DNA of 64,000 nt from Gonatopus flavifemur. Taxonomy: Eukaryota > Arthropoda > Insecta > Hymenoptera > Dryinidae. The notes beneath the pieces are model-generated. The model ran no database searches and had not been told where the DNA came from. It worked only from the letters and a program-made list of their open reading frames with translations. The stretch is from assembly GCA_018340375.1 (NCBI GenBank), contig JAFFJZ010000012.1:3844001-3908000 (forward strand). The letters run 5' to 3'. The first letter of the stretch is position 1; each line of letters starts with the position of its first letter. The translations under genes and the position numbers were made by a program. Of the stretch, positions 11,686 through 22,367 are shown piece by piece.

Positions 11686-12434
11686 CGATCAAACCCGAAA
11701 AGAAAGGTGATTCCTTTGTGTTTGACCAGAAGATCTCTTCTCTTTCCAGGGGACTGGCCCTTTTCATCTCTTCACACTTGATGTATAGCAGCACGGTGCA
11801 TAAAGTCTCTTTAAGGGCTAGAATCTAGTTCTTTCCGGTTATGTCATATATATATATATATTATTACTTAGAACGCTCTTTTTCCCTCGCTTGAACTTGA
11901 CTCGTGTAAACACGATGAAAGAAAAAAGTTTGCCGGGGAATGCGAGTAAAAGGCAACTTTTTCTTCCTCTTAGATAATTCTTAAGTGGTTGCTTTATTCT
12001 CGCCTCGTGTCTTACACGAGCGTTGAGAAAAAAAGACATATTATACAATCTCGAGAACGGTTTATCATAAGATTCTGTTATTACGTTTCCCCCTGTGCGC
12101 GGATGATGTTACAGAATCGAAACAATGTTGAGATTTTGTAACTTTACGTAACGATAGAATTTTATCAATGTATTTTGTTGTACCTGTAAAGGTTTCATTT
12201 AATCTTCTTCTAGAGCATTCTAGGTGTGTGTAAACATCGATTTACCTGTGTAAAATCTGTGTAAGAACTTATCAGAGACGCAAGGCTAATCGACGGAGTC
12301 TCGAGAGGAAGCTTGGTTAAGGTCTGCAATGATAATATTATCGTACCAGCGATTGCACGGAAAAAAATCTTTCGTTAGATTCAATAACGCGTTTAGTAAA
12401 GTACAGGACTATTAAAATTTCTCATAATATTTAT
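6972..12434. other. 5.5 kb of unique, CpG-rich sequence without a supported gene
   Basis: No exon with two good splice sites was found. Open stretches on the minus strand at 8214-8483 and 10348-10629 lack splice support. Short ACGTACG/ACGCGC runs, ATG repeats (8536-8550) and TA runs are frequent. The sequence looks like intron or intergenic DNA. Confidence 0.4.
11650..11685. repeat. Compound AT/AG microsatellite
   Basis: About 22 bp of alternating AT followed directly by about 15 bp of AG. Confidence 0.9.
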
Positions 12435-12762
12435 CCCAACCAGAAATTTACAACAGGCGCAGTACTGCGCCAGTACTGGCTAAGACTGGCAGGGTACTGG
12501 CATTTGTCTGGGATGATAACGCTTTTCAGTACTGGGGATTGAGTACTAATATTATTATTCACGATCAGTACAGTGACTGTACTGGATCAGCACCTGGCCC
12601 GTATTAAGCTCTCAGTACTGGTTTATCAGTACAGGCATAGTAATGTATTTCTATGTAGCCAGTATTGATCCCGTACGTGTTGGCCAAGTGTTGAAGATCC
12701 AACACTGGCACTGTACTGCACCTGTTGTCAACATTGGCACAATTCGGATTTTCCTGATTGGG
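12435..12762. mobile_element. 328-bp element, copy 1 (CAGTACTGG words)
   Basis: Ends CCCAACCAG and CTGATTGGG form short inverted repeats; the flanks are AT on both sides. The interior is built of CAGTACTGG, GTACTGGC and similar self-complementary words, and contains GTCTGGGATGATAAC at 12506-12520. A second copy of exactly the same length lies at 18792-19119 in the same orientation. No coding capacity was seen. Confidence 0.8.
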
Positions 12763-13402
12763 ATAAGAGTTCTAGTAGAATTTATGATGGTCGCAGTTTA
12801 AATTACTATCACAATAGTACATTTGACTAAAGTTCTAGTAAATATTACCAGAAATTCTAGTAGCGCTGTATTTTAATTTTTAGAATATTTAATTCTATCA
12901 AACGTTTTGTTCCGATACACGATAGGCTCTGGTGTGAATCAACGTTGGCTGAATATGAATTTCCTATGCTTGGTTGTCATACTTGGTCCCAGCCCTTGTC
13001 CGTCCTCAGCATTGGCGGAATTACTCAATTCTTACATGGGGAGGAGTTGTGCAACTGTACAATGCTTCAAGCTTCGAAATTCGTTACATATTAATCATAC
13101 GATATAATTAACACATAATGCACATAACACAATGAAAAACATTAAATCTATAAAATCTACAATTCAAAAACTCGAAGTGGTTAATTAATTAAAACACTGC
13201 ATAGTGAATTTTGCATTCTTCTTTTCTTCGTGCATGAAGATTATACATTTTTTATTACGCTGAGGGAACATTGGTACTTCCTTTACGAATCTCATCAAAA
13301 GCCTCTCACCGTGTTTCCAATGAATATAAGGGAAACTTTATATGAAACATTTCAAGTGAGAAGAATAAGTTCAGTGTCGATGAAACTTTGATCCATGGGG
13401 AG
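12763..13402. other. AT-rich stretch, no gene seen
   Basis: Begins with degenerate GTTCTAGTA words (12770-12870) like the interior of a further small repeat. The rest is featureless to the hAT target site at 13403. Confidence 0.35.
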
Positions 13403-13888
13403 GTAAATTCTAGGGGTGCACGAGATGAGATTCTCGACGACACTTTGAAAGTCTCGTGTTGGTATCGAGAAATACTGTTTTAGATGCGAGTATCGTTTTG
13501 GTATCGTCTCGGTATCATTGTACACGGTATCGGTATCCCCTAATATTTTTGATGAAAGTAACAATACTCCACCTTCATACTCTGAATATCAGTGTAGCAG
13601 TATCAACTGGTCCAATGAACAGCACAGCTTTGTTCAGTTGATCAGAAAGACATAGAAAATCAATATTTCAGAGTACGGGCGCAAAGTTTTGGAACACAAG
13701 CTTAGTTGTATATAATTACTTTGTTCAGCAGTACGGTCTCCATCTCAGCGAGGAACTCCAAAATTTCTCCAGAATAGTACACGATTTTGAGAAATTTCCA
13801 AGTTGGAAGTGAATTCTCTAATAGAAACATTTTATCAGAGTTCATTAAGGGGATACCAGCGTATCATCCGAAAAAACATTTTATTGTA

Positions 13889-15044
13889 CACGGAGAGAAA
13901 AGAATAGTTATATTCTCAATGTAGCATGGGAATGATTACTATGTTACATGGTGACGAAAATTTTTAGATGGTGCGAGTCACTTGACATAGTGATGCTCCC
14001 GAAGCCCTGTTAACATAGTAATGATTACCATGTTACATTGGAGACAGTACTGTGCAACTAAACATGGATCCAATGCTATAAAGTAATATTGACCATGATT
14101 TTTTTATTGATTACAACCTAAATCAAACTATTGGCATGTATATAAACACAAGGCTTTTCAGTGAATGAGGTTATAAATAAATAAATTAGGTTATGAAATG
14201 GTTAATAGAAAGAAAAGGGAGCACACAGTCAGAAACAAATGATATCAGTCTTCTAAATGATAACTGTGTTTTTACTTGATTATTAATAGTGGGCTGACTA
14301 CCGTAATAATACGTATAATGTATGTATGCCTATACACGTCCTGTCGATATTGCCCACAGCGTGCATATTTTCATGAACTGGAATGACAGCTATTGTAACA
14401 TGGTAATCAGTACCATTTTACATTGCTCTGAGTTTTATTTGTCTGATTTCTATGTAGTATAGTAACCCTAGTAAAAATGAATCATATAAGAACATACATA
14501 AAGCATATAGAAACCATACAGGGTCATATATGACCATATATAATTCATACGCAATCCATATTGAATTCGTATATGATCATTTATGGCCCATACAGAATCC
14601 ATATGTGACCCTTCGATGCAAGACTTTCCCATACATGTGAAAAAATTCTGTCACATATGAAATATTTTTCGTATATGGATTTTATATGGATTATATATGA
14701 GTCATATATGATCATATATGGATCACATATGGATTAAATATGGATTGTATATGATTCTATGCATTTTCATATATGACTCATATATGATCATATATGGATC
14801 ACATATGGATTAAATATGGATTGTATATGATTCTATGCATTTTCATATATGACTCATATATGAATTTTATATGTATTATGTATGGATTATGTATGGGTCA
14901 TATATGTTCGTTTTTTACTAGGGAATCATGACCAGAAAAATGGCGAAGGATTCTATTCTCACATAGTAACATTTACGATTTTCAATAAAATAAGAACGAA
15001 TACTATGTTAGCATGGTAAATATTACCATACATTTCTCTCCATG
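13889..15044. mobile_element. CACGGAGAAAAG-ended MITE, itself interrupted
   Basis: Left end CACGGAGAGAAAAG after TA (13887-13888), right end TTTCTCTCCATG before TA (15045-15046). The interior repeats TAACATAGTAAT and ATTACCATGTTACA words. It is split by the ATATGA-word element at 14466-14923. Confidence 0.7.
14466..14923. mobile_element. ATATGA-word element with CCCTAGTAAAAA ends
   Basis: Starts CCCTAGTAAAAATG and ends TTTTTTACTAGGG. The interior consists almost entirely of CATATATG, ATATGGAT and ATATGATC words. A 76-bp unit is duplicated in tandem: the GATTCTAT words at 14753-14760 and 14829-14836 mark its period. Confidence 0.65.
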
Positions 15045-15074
15045 TAAGATTTCTCCGAACAGCATTTATGAAAC

Positions 15075-15196
15075 CCCTGGTGAAAATGAAGCAGATGGAG
15101 CGACGCGGAAGAGTAAACGGAACAGTATCTGAGCGCAAGAGAAGCGGAAATTGAAAGGTTTTTACGCTTCATCTGTTTCAACATTTTTCACCAGGG
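15075..15196. mobile_element. 122-bp hairpin with CCCTGGTGAAAA ends
   Basis: Begins CCCTGGTGAAAATG and ends TTTTTCACCAGGG. A second inverted block (GCAGATG and CATCTGTTTC) lies just inside. It has the same terminal style as 14466-14923 and 16606-16769. Confidence 0.6.
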
Positions 15197-15334
15197 ACAG
15201 CAGGAAATTTTTAGGAAATAATATTTGATACTTTACGTATTGTGCTATCGAAGATTATTCTTTGAAAATTGTAAACTGTTCCATAAATTCAGTACAGAGA
15301 AGTCTCACAGACAAAATGTTTTCTTACGCTGGTA

Positions 15335-15645
15335 TACGGAGAAAAATGCCGCTCGAGAATATAAGAATTCTTGTTATTTTTCCTAGTGAACTAGAAACAG
15401 GAATATAATATTTGTGATATGAATTTTTACATAAAAACACGGAAGATTACGAATATCGTAGGCAAAGTCATAGGTAGGATTGAAGTTTTAAACGCTGAAC
15501 GTTAAATTTTATAAAGCATATAGTAAAATTCAGTTATTGATTCGTAATCACCCTTATTTTTATGTAAAAATCCATTTTACGAACCTTCCTGTTTCTGGTT
15601 TAGCAAGCAAAAGGAGAAGAAGCAATATATTTTTTTTTCTCCGTA
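15335..15645. mobile_element. MITE of the CACGGAGAAAAA family
   Basis: Left TACGGAGAAAAA after TA (15333-15334), right TTTTTTTTTCTCCGTA before TA (15646-15647). Inner inverted blocks include TTTTTACATAAAAA on the left and TTTTTATGTAAAAA on the right. Confidence 0.65.
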
Positions 15646-15662
15646 TATCTCCTTCAGACCTA

Positions 15663-15960
15663 CACGCAGAGAAAAATTCTTGCTGAAAAAGCGATTTCGA
15701 AAAATCTACTTTGCTGAATTAGCAAAACGGTTGCTGTTACAGCAAAAATTCTGCTAATTTAGCAAGATATTTGCTAATTCAGCAAAATTTCCTAGTTGTT
15801 TGTATATCTACAATCTCGGATTGCTGAATGGCAAGCGCGTGTTAAAAGAGCAAGATTTTTGCTGTGACAGCAAATTATTTGCTAATTCAGCAACAAGTTT
15901 TGCCATATCAGCAAAGCAAATCTTCGAGGTTTGCTGTTTCAGCAACTTTTTTTCTCTGAG
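15663..15960. mobile_element. MITE of the same family filled with GCTG dyads
   Basis: Left CACGCAGAGAAAAA after TA (15661-15662), right TTTTTTTCTCTGAG, followed by TT rather than TA. About ten 17-bp dyads lie inside, for example TTTGCTG-AAT-TAGCAAA, GTTGCTG-TTA-CAGCAAA and TTTGCTG-TGA-CAGCAAA. This is the geometry and vocabulary of 2171-2541, though the two are not alignable base by base outside the dyads. Confidence 0.75.
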
Positions 15961-16605
15961 TTTATGTTGAAATTGTCCCAACAACTGATGATATTCATAT
16001 TTGATATCCATATGATATTGCTGGAATATTATCCACAATTTTCGTAGTATATTATTATGTAAAGCCAAATAAATGTTCAAATGAGCTATTATTTTTATAT
16101 TGATATGAATCAATTGACGTTTAAATTTAATATGAACATCTTCAAAAAACTATGAACAGCTCTGAAAAACTGCACTGAAAGTCTTTCCAGAGATTCCCAG
16201 TGAAATTTCTCCAGCAGGCAATTTTCAAAATAAGACCATATACATATGTTGTAATTTGAGAGAGATATACGGCTTTTTTGGGAAAGGAATTTTGTCACAT
16301 GTATCATTTCGAAAAACTCCTTTTCTATTATTTCCACATTGAAAAAAATAAACACTATTGATGATATGTCCGAATATTAGATCTTTATTCTCAATTTCGT
16401 GTGAATTCCAAAACGATACCGATATCAGTCTCGTGCTTCTGTGCACCCCCAGTATCGACGATATTCTCGAGTATCGAATATTCGGTCTCGGTATCGCCTC
16501 GCCTCAAAACACAACAGTATCGTCTCGAGTCTCGTGCACCCCTAGTAAATTCGAATTCGGATCGAGAGACAGTTAGATTTTTCGAAGATTTGAGGATATA
16601 GCTTA

Positions 16606-16769
16606 CCCTGCTGAAAATGCCGGGCAAGATCAGATGGATCCTAGCAGTTCCTGGGACAAAAATCGAGCAGAACCGGGCAGATTCAGGCAAGAACTTATTC
16701 GAATCTGCCCGGTTTTTGTTCCAGGAACTGCTAGGATTCATCCGGATTTGTCTGGAATTTTCAAGAGGG
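16606..16769. mobile_element. 164-bp palindromic element with CCCT ends
   Basis: Left CCCTGCTGAAAATGCC; the inverse of the right end is CCCTCTTGAAAATTCC. A long inner stem pairs GATCCTAGCAGTTCCTGG with its inverse about 60 bp later. It lies just outside the hAT-like element's right end. Confidence 0.65.
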
Positions 16770-16962
16770 TTCCATGCTTGAAACGCGCCGAAATTTATGC
16801 ATATTTAAGGGGCGTTGGAGCGAAACCAACAATTCCATTTTTCGCGGAATTCCATTTTATGAGTGATATCCAAGGTACCTTCAAAGTTAGTTTCATTCAG
16901 GGATTTGAACGTTACTCGCTTTCGTTACTTATCATATACAAAATATGTAATTTGTGTATTGT

Positions 16963-18267
16963 ATATACAGGGTGGAGCATTTTAAGTGATATAGTCAAAT
17001 ATCTCCGAAACTAGTAGAGATGGAAAAAAATGTTACGGATAAAAAGTTTAGGGTTCCAGGGGAGAAGTATGGTGCTGACCTTGAAGAATTCCTCAGAGGT
17101 CATTTTGAAGGTCATTTGGAGGTCAAGATGGTTTTTTTTAACCGAACCCCATTTTTTTACCGTGGAATTTGGAAGCTGGTTCGAAACCCTTCACGAAACA
17201 CTGGTCATGGATCCCCTGCTGCCCATTGAGGTGCAAGTTATGGACCGTCAAAGTCATTGATGACCGCATGGTAAACTAGGGCTACCGAAAGCGTGAGTGC
17301 GTGGATAGGCGTGATGATTCCAGTAGAGAGACAAAGATTAGTGATTACCCTAATCCTTCGGTGAATTATCTGGAAGCCCGAAGGATTTTTGTGTCTGTTC
17401 GAATGCGCATCTCAATCAACGTTATGTGATATGGTAAATACTTTCAATGCTTCAAGCAACCCTTCAACAATTTTTGAGAGTCGATACTGTTTCATAACCC
17501 TGATTGAATCAAATGGAATAATTCAACGGATTTCAAATGCAATAGTGAATCGTGATAAACCGAACACATGACTGCCACTGATGATAAGCAGAGACTCGGT
17601 CTTCCCGTTTGTTTATGTTCAAGGTTTTCTTCACAATGGAATCAATTCTAATCCCCATTGGAATCAGTCACAATCTTCGGAGGAGAGCGAAGAAGAAGAA
17701 TCCATAAATGAATGGAAACATCGAATCTCTGCTTATCGTGAGTGGCAGTTATGTATTCGGTTTATTACGATTCACTATTGCCTTTGAAATCCTTTGAATC
17801 ATTCCATTTGATTCAATCAGGGTTATGAAACAGTATCGACTCTCAAAAATTGTTGAAGGGTTGCTTGAAGCATTGAAAGTATTTACCATACCACATAACG
17901 TTGATTGAGATGCGTATCCGAACAGACACAAAAATCCTTCGGGCTTCCAGATAATCCACCGAAGGATTAGGGTAATCACTAATCTTTGTGTCTCTACTGG
18001 AATCATCACGCCTATCCACGCACTCACGCGGAAGGGGGTCCATGACCAGTGTTTCGTGAAGGGTTTGAAATCAGCTTTCAAATGCCATGGTAAAAAAAAT
18101 TGATCTTCTGAAAAATGACCTTTAAAATGACCTCTGAGGAATTTTTCAAGGTCAGCACCATACTTCCTCCCTGGAACCCCAAACTTTTTATTCGTAACAT
18201 TTTTTTCCATCTCTACTAGTTTCGGAGATATTTGACTATATCACTTGAAATAGTCCACCCTGTATAT
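16963..18267. mobile_element. 1.3-kb near-perfect inverted-repeat element
   Basis: Outer ends ACAGGGTGGA and its inverse TCCACCCTGT, each flanked by ATAT. The arms are highly similar over their whole length: 16963-17598 against 17722-18267. The right arm lacks about 70 bp present near 17220-17290. Only about 123 bp (17599-17721) separates the arms, so the element would fold into one very long hairpin. Both arms keep a related open frame starting MEKNVT, longest on the minus strand (18210-17749, 153 codons); its product is unrecognised. It may be a foldback-type element or an inverted duplication of one element end. Confidence 0.8.
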
Positions 18268-18467
18268 TTTATATATAATAAGTGACGAAAGTGAATAACG
18301 TTACAGTGCTTGGTTTTATTCAATTTTAAATAAAACTGAAATACCTCATATAAATATATTTTTGATTATCATAGGATTAATAGATGGTTAGAGAATTCAT
18401 AACAATAAGAAACAATTTTTCGTTGATACTGAAGTATTTGTAAGATTGGAGATTGTTGGTTTTGCTA

Positions 18468-18707
18468 CACGGAAAAAAGAAAACAGCAACGGTTACTGTG
18501 AATCACAAAAATACATTGAAACTCAAATTCATCCCATGCAGTACTGCGTTGCCCAGTCCTCATTACTGTCCAATCAGCATTGACGAATTTCATGACAATA
18601 CCCATCACTGTGATCGCGATAATCCTTATTATACAGGCGTGTTTTCATTTGTTTTCCTACCGATCGTTGTCATTCACAGTAACCAGTAGTGTTTTCTTTT
18701 TTCCGCG
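18468..18707. mobile_element. MITE with CACGGAAAAAAGAAAACA ends
   Basis: Left CACGGAAAAAAGAAAACA after TA. The inverse of the right end, CGCGGAAAAAAGAAAACA, matches it closely, and inner blocks GGTTACTGTGAAT repeat inverted. It is a variant of the CACNGAGAAAAA terminal family. TA is lost on the right. Confidence 0.65.
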
Positions 18708-18791
18708 GACGACACCCCTCATTTTTTATTGATTCCACCCATGTAATCGTGTTTTATGGGACTTTTGCAAATACGATGTGGTCCAGAAGTA

Positions 18792-19119
18792 CCCAACCAG
18801 AAATTTACAACAGGCGCAGTACTGCACCAGTACTAGCCAAGACTGGCAGGGTACTGGCATTTGTCTGGAATGATAACGCTTTTCAGTACTAGGGATTGAG
18901 TACTGATGCCATTATTCGCAATCAGTGCAGGGCCAGTACTGGGTTAGTACCTGGCCGGTATTAAGTTCTCAGTACTGGTTTATCAGTACAGGCATATTAC
19001 TGTATTTTTATGTATCCAGTACTGATCCCGTACGTGTTGACCAAGTGTTGGAGAACCAATACTGGCACTGTACTGCACCTGTTGTCAACATTGGCATATT
19101 ACGGATTTGTCTGATTGGG
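18792..19119. mobile_element. 328-bp element, copy 2 (CAGTACTGG words)
   Basis: Same ends (CCCAACCAG, CTGATTGGG), order of words and length as the copy at 12435-12762; here the flanks are TA (18790-18791 and 19120-19121). Clear similarity to copy 1 runs throughout, with scattered substitutions. Confidence 0.8.
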
Positions 19120-19220
19120 TACATGAAAACTCGGAGAACCAGTCGTAATGCACTCTTATCAATTTCCGCATCGAGGGATCATTCTGGTTTGAAATTTTCA
19201 AAAAGTCGATTTGAGCTAGA

Positions 19221-19535
19221 GTGAAAAATAATGAAATTTTTGAAGAGTCAGAACGCATTTCGTATGGTGCAGGAATCGCTGATGAATTGAGTTTAGGAGA
19301 GACTCTTGCCATTAAAAAACTATCAACGCGTTTTTCTCAAAACAAGGTTTCTTCGATCGGCGGTGATGATTTCTTCGGCGTTACACACAATGAACAGCTT
19401 CAGCACATTCTACGTCCGTATCAAAGTTTGAATTTTTACTATTTTTTGCGCCACAAAAGTGGGAAAAATTTCATTTTCTTGAAAATATTCGCATTTTGTT
19501 TTTTCCCATTTTATAGCGAATCCAAATATTTTTAA
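19221..19535 (+). other. Unassigned open stretch
   Basis: The frame is open for about 104 codons from a GTG. The first 70 residues are hydrophilic (GGDDFFGVTHNEQLQH is typical) and the rest is phenylalanine-rich. No acceptor precedes it and no family is recognised. It could be an exon, an old element fragment or chance. Confidence 0.2.
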
Positions 19536-20392
19536 TTTTTTGATGAGGGGCATATCAAATTTTTGAAAAGTTACATGTGCTTGTGATTTTCATGTATAAA
19601 TAGTATTAAAAAAAAATAAGTAAACAATTCTGTATTTATTTTGAGAGTGTATTTGTTAAGTTCAGTCAACTTTATATCAATATCTATAATAGTAGTTTCT
19701 TGAAAAATTTACAAAAATATTCTGTTCTTGAGAATTTAAATCAGAATGACCTCTCGATGAATGAAGAATTTACCGATGGAATGAAGCAGAGAATAAAGAT
19801 GTTTCTACAAAAATAAAGAGCAAAGATTTATTCCTATCCAAGATCCAAGATTTACTATCATTGATTTATCCTCATTCGAAGTTCCGATTATTCACTCAAT
19901 TCATATTCAGTCTTCCAAGAATCGATTCCGTTTCGCGTCGTTCATTATATCGTTGTAAAAGATAGTCATCGAGGAGGGCAAACAAAATTTCTGACTATTC
20001 AGCGTGTAATCGAGGAGAAAAGAAGAACGGTTCTCCCGATAATTGATGATCATCCTAATGGTACGAGGATTATCCATGCCACGCCACGTGTTTTAATTAC
20101 AAAGATCGATTCGATCGCGCGTTCCGATATTATTACAGACGCGGGGTCCCTTTCGGACACGAGGAGAAAAGAGGCCTCCGATTATGAGCGATGATCCATT
20201 CCGTCGTGGATCGAAAGATCGATAAGATCGTATCATCGTCGGATCGAATGTTATTTTACAAAAACTCTTCCCTCCTCCCGTCTACGCGAATGACATTTGA
20301 GAAGTGATGCCCAGGTGAGGAAGAGGCGTGGTGATACGACGGACGACACGCGGTGTCGATGATCTGAGAACTCCACTCGTAATCGTACTGAC
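19536..20392. other. Unique sequence with one weak exon candidate
   Basis: On the plus strand, ATTATTACAG ends at 20138 and is followed by 28 open codons (it begins TRGPFRTRGEKRPPI) to TAA at 20223-20225. There is no other support. The remainder is AT-rich, then CpG-rich from about 19850. Confidence 0.3.
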
Positions 20393-20498
20393 CTAGGACG
20401 GAATACCCGGTGTATACAATACAGAACAAAATAAATAAATGAAAATTAACTCGATGGGGGAACGGGTCTCTCGTACGAGGTGCCGCGTTGTGTATCAT
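20393..20498 (-). CDS. Candidate signal-peptide exon, unknown protein
   Basis: On the minus strand ATG lies at 20498-20496. The peptide has a polar start (MIHNAAPRTRDPFPHR), a hydrophobic core (FHLFILFCIVYTGY) and a small-residue end (SVLG), then a donor-like CTAG|GTCAGT after 20393. It leaves in phase 1, as does the exon at 6868-6971. The same frame stays open beyond the donor for 45 more codons, so an unspliced reading is possible. The two could be alternative first exons of one minus-strand gene or belong to two genes. Confidence 0.38.
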
Positions 20499-22227
20499 TT
20501 CCGGTGTAACGTTTTCGACTCCTCTCGTCGAACGATGCGTTGACCTTTTATTCTTCGATTTGCCTCATCGAAAATGATTCAGACGTGCGCATAGATATAC
20601 CATAGGTATATAACGGTGTACCTGTGGCCAGCAGCTTTATGCCGAGTCGCGTTGTATAGTTGGCAAATTCATTCTATTCAGCATTTCTATCGCTATCCTA
20701 ATTGAGCTTGATCACGAGCAAAAACGGGCGGAGGAGTACCAATACGTAGGTACACAACAACACATATACACACATAATACCAAGGAGGAGATTATTTCTG
20801 CGGTTTCTCGTGCGAGAGAATTCTCTCTTCTTTTCCTCCTCCTCCTTCTCCTTTTTTTTTCATTTTCTCTCACATTTTCTAGCGGTTCCCGAGAACCGGG
20901 GAGCCGGTTCCTCCGCTATCTTTGCCTTATGTATCAGGTTCACTTCTTTTTCTTTCCTCGACGGTAATATTATTGGCCCATAGTAGCGCGTTGTAGCTCA
21001 TCTCTCGGAGCCACGCACAGCGGAAATTATCCGTTATGGATACCACAGGTGATTAATTATTATGCAAAATAGCGGTACACCTAACATACTCGTTCATTTT
21101 CTACGATGATTAACGGGTGGTAGTTCGTATATCGCTAGGTTCGGCCGATTCGACGAAACGAATTCGAACGCATTTTAATAAGAAATTCGAATTACGGGGG
21201 AGGTGCGAAAAAGTTGTTTATCTCATTCCATTCGATTATCTGCCTCGAATTACGTGGTAATTTTCTAGTAAATTTTCTAACCACCAGTGTCGCTTGCCGC
21301 TTGCCAGGTGCGACACGCGAACAGTAATCTCCTGTAATGGGAGGCTTTTTTGCTACGCCGTGCATAACAGATGCCAAGATCCAACATAACTTTTTCCTTT
21401 TTTTTTTCTCCTCCAAAATCAAATCCAACGTTTTAGAACATTTTGCATTCTTCTGAATATGTGAAACGTTTACGGTGTATCGTGGGTCTTAAGTTACGGA
21501 GATTCTAATTGCAATGAAAATTGTTGCACCGTGAAGAAATAATAATGAAATATATATACCTTGACGCGGAATATACGGAATTAGGAACGTTGAAGATTGT
21601 TTTGCATGCGGGTACGATTATCTTCGGTAATTCTTGAAGATCTTAGGCGTCGAGCTTAGCGATTCTCGAGAGAAGAGACGAAGAAAGAGGCGAGAGAACG
21701 AACGACGCGAAAGACATTTGAGAGGGTTTGGGTCACTAGTAGACGCGAGTGCAAATATTTGTCGAAGCAACCAAGTCGTCGGATGTATCGAACGTGGAAA
21801 ACGACAGGCCAACGACTCGTGTATTCTCGCAGATGATGTAGAACTTCGTCTAATGAACTCGATACTTTGTGAATCATCGGCGAAGATTATATTCCATTAA
21901 TCCCTGGAAAAGAGAGATATTTGTACAAGGTGTAAGATGGTAATCCTTTCGAATGTTGCGTGTTGGCGTATCGATCGCGTTATTTACACATTTAAACGCG
22001 AGAGGACAAAAGTTTACTTTAGGTGCGGTGCACGTGAGTGGAAGAGCGAAGGAAGGGAAGGGAGAAAGAAAGAAGAGTGCGATTTTTATAATTTTTTCTT
22101 TGGAATCGATGCGATACCGCTTGGAGTTAGCTCGAAGGACCAAAAATAGAACAAACGGCACTCGGAAATGTTGATCTGGTTTTCCGTAGAATGCGTCACG
22201 CACCTGAGTTTTTTTTATCTTTCACAG
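20499..22227. other. CpG-rich unique sequence, no supported gene
   Basis: Possible promoter of the minus-strand exon at 20498. Pyrimidine runs lie near 20820-20870 and 21395-21413. Open stretches at 21618-21900 and 21937-22174 overlap each other on both strands and lack splice sites. Confidence 0.35.
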
Positions 22228-22367
22228 GTATAGGCGTCGAATGTATCCCTTATACCGAGTTGTACTTCATCGCGGTCATCTTCTTGCCGAAGGTTTTCCA
22301 ACACCGGTATATCCCCAGTTGGAAACCAGTACGAGGAAGCGTCGTTGAGACTGACGATCCTACATAG
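22228..22367 (+). CDS. Candidate terminal exon, strand uncertain
   Basis: A strong acceptor (TTTTTTTTATCTTTCACAG) ends at 22227. After two bases the frame reads IGVECIPYTELYFIAVIFLP and on for 45 codons to TAG (22365-22367). The complementary strand is also open with a plausible acidic peptide but has no good splice site there, so the plus strand is preferred. No family was recognised. Confidence 0.3.

Larger units (their letters stand above)
13411..16544. mobile_element. Non-autonomous hAT-like element with nested insertions
   Basis: The 8-bp direct repeat GTAAATTC lies at 13403-13410 and 16545-16552. The element begins TAGGGGTGCACGAGA and ends in its inverse, TCTCGTGCACCCCTA. Both subterminal regions are rich in TCTCGGTATCG words, as expected for arrays of transposase binding sites in hAT elements. 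No hAT transposase frame is visible. At least five smaller elements are nested inside (see separate entries), so the original element was perhaps half this length. Confidence 0.85.

Noticed and set aside
17581..17787. Acidic open frame in the loop of the 1.3-kb palindrome (SSEESEEEESINEWKHR).
   Set aside because: Only 68 codons, runs from the left arm through the 123-bp loop into the right arm, with no transcript signals; treated as part of the element.
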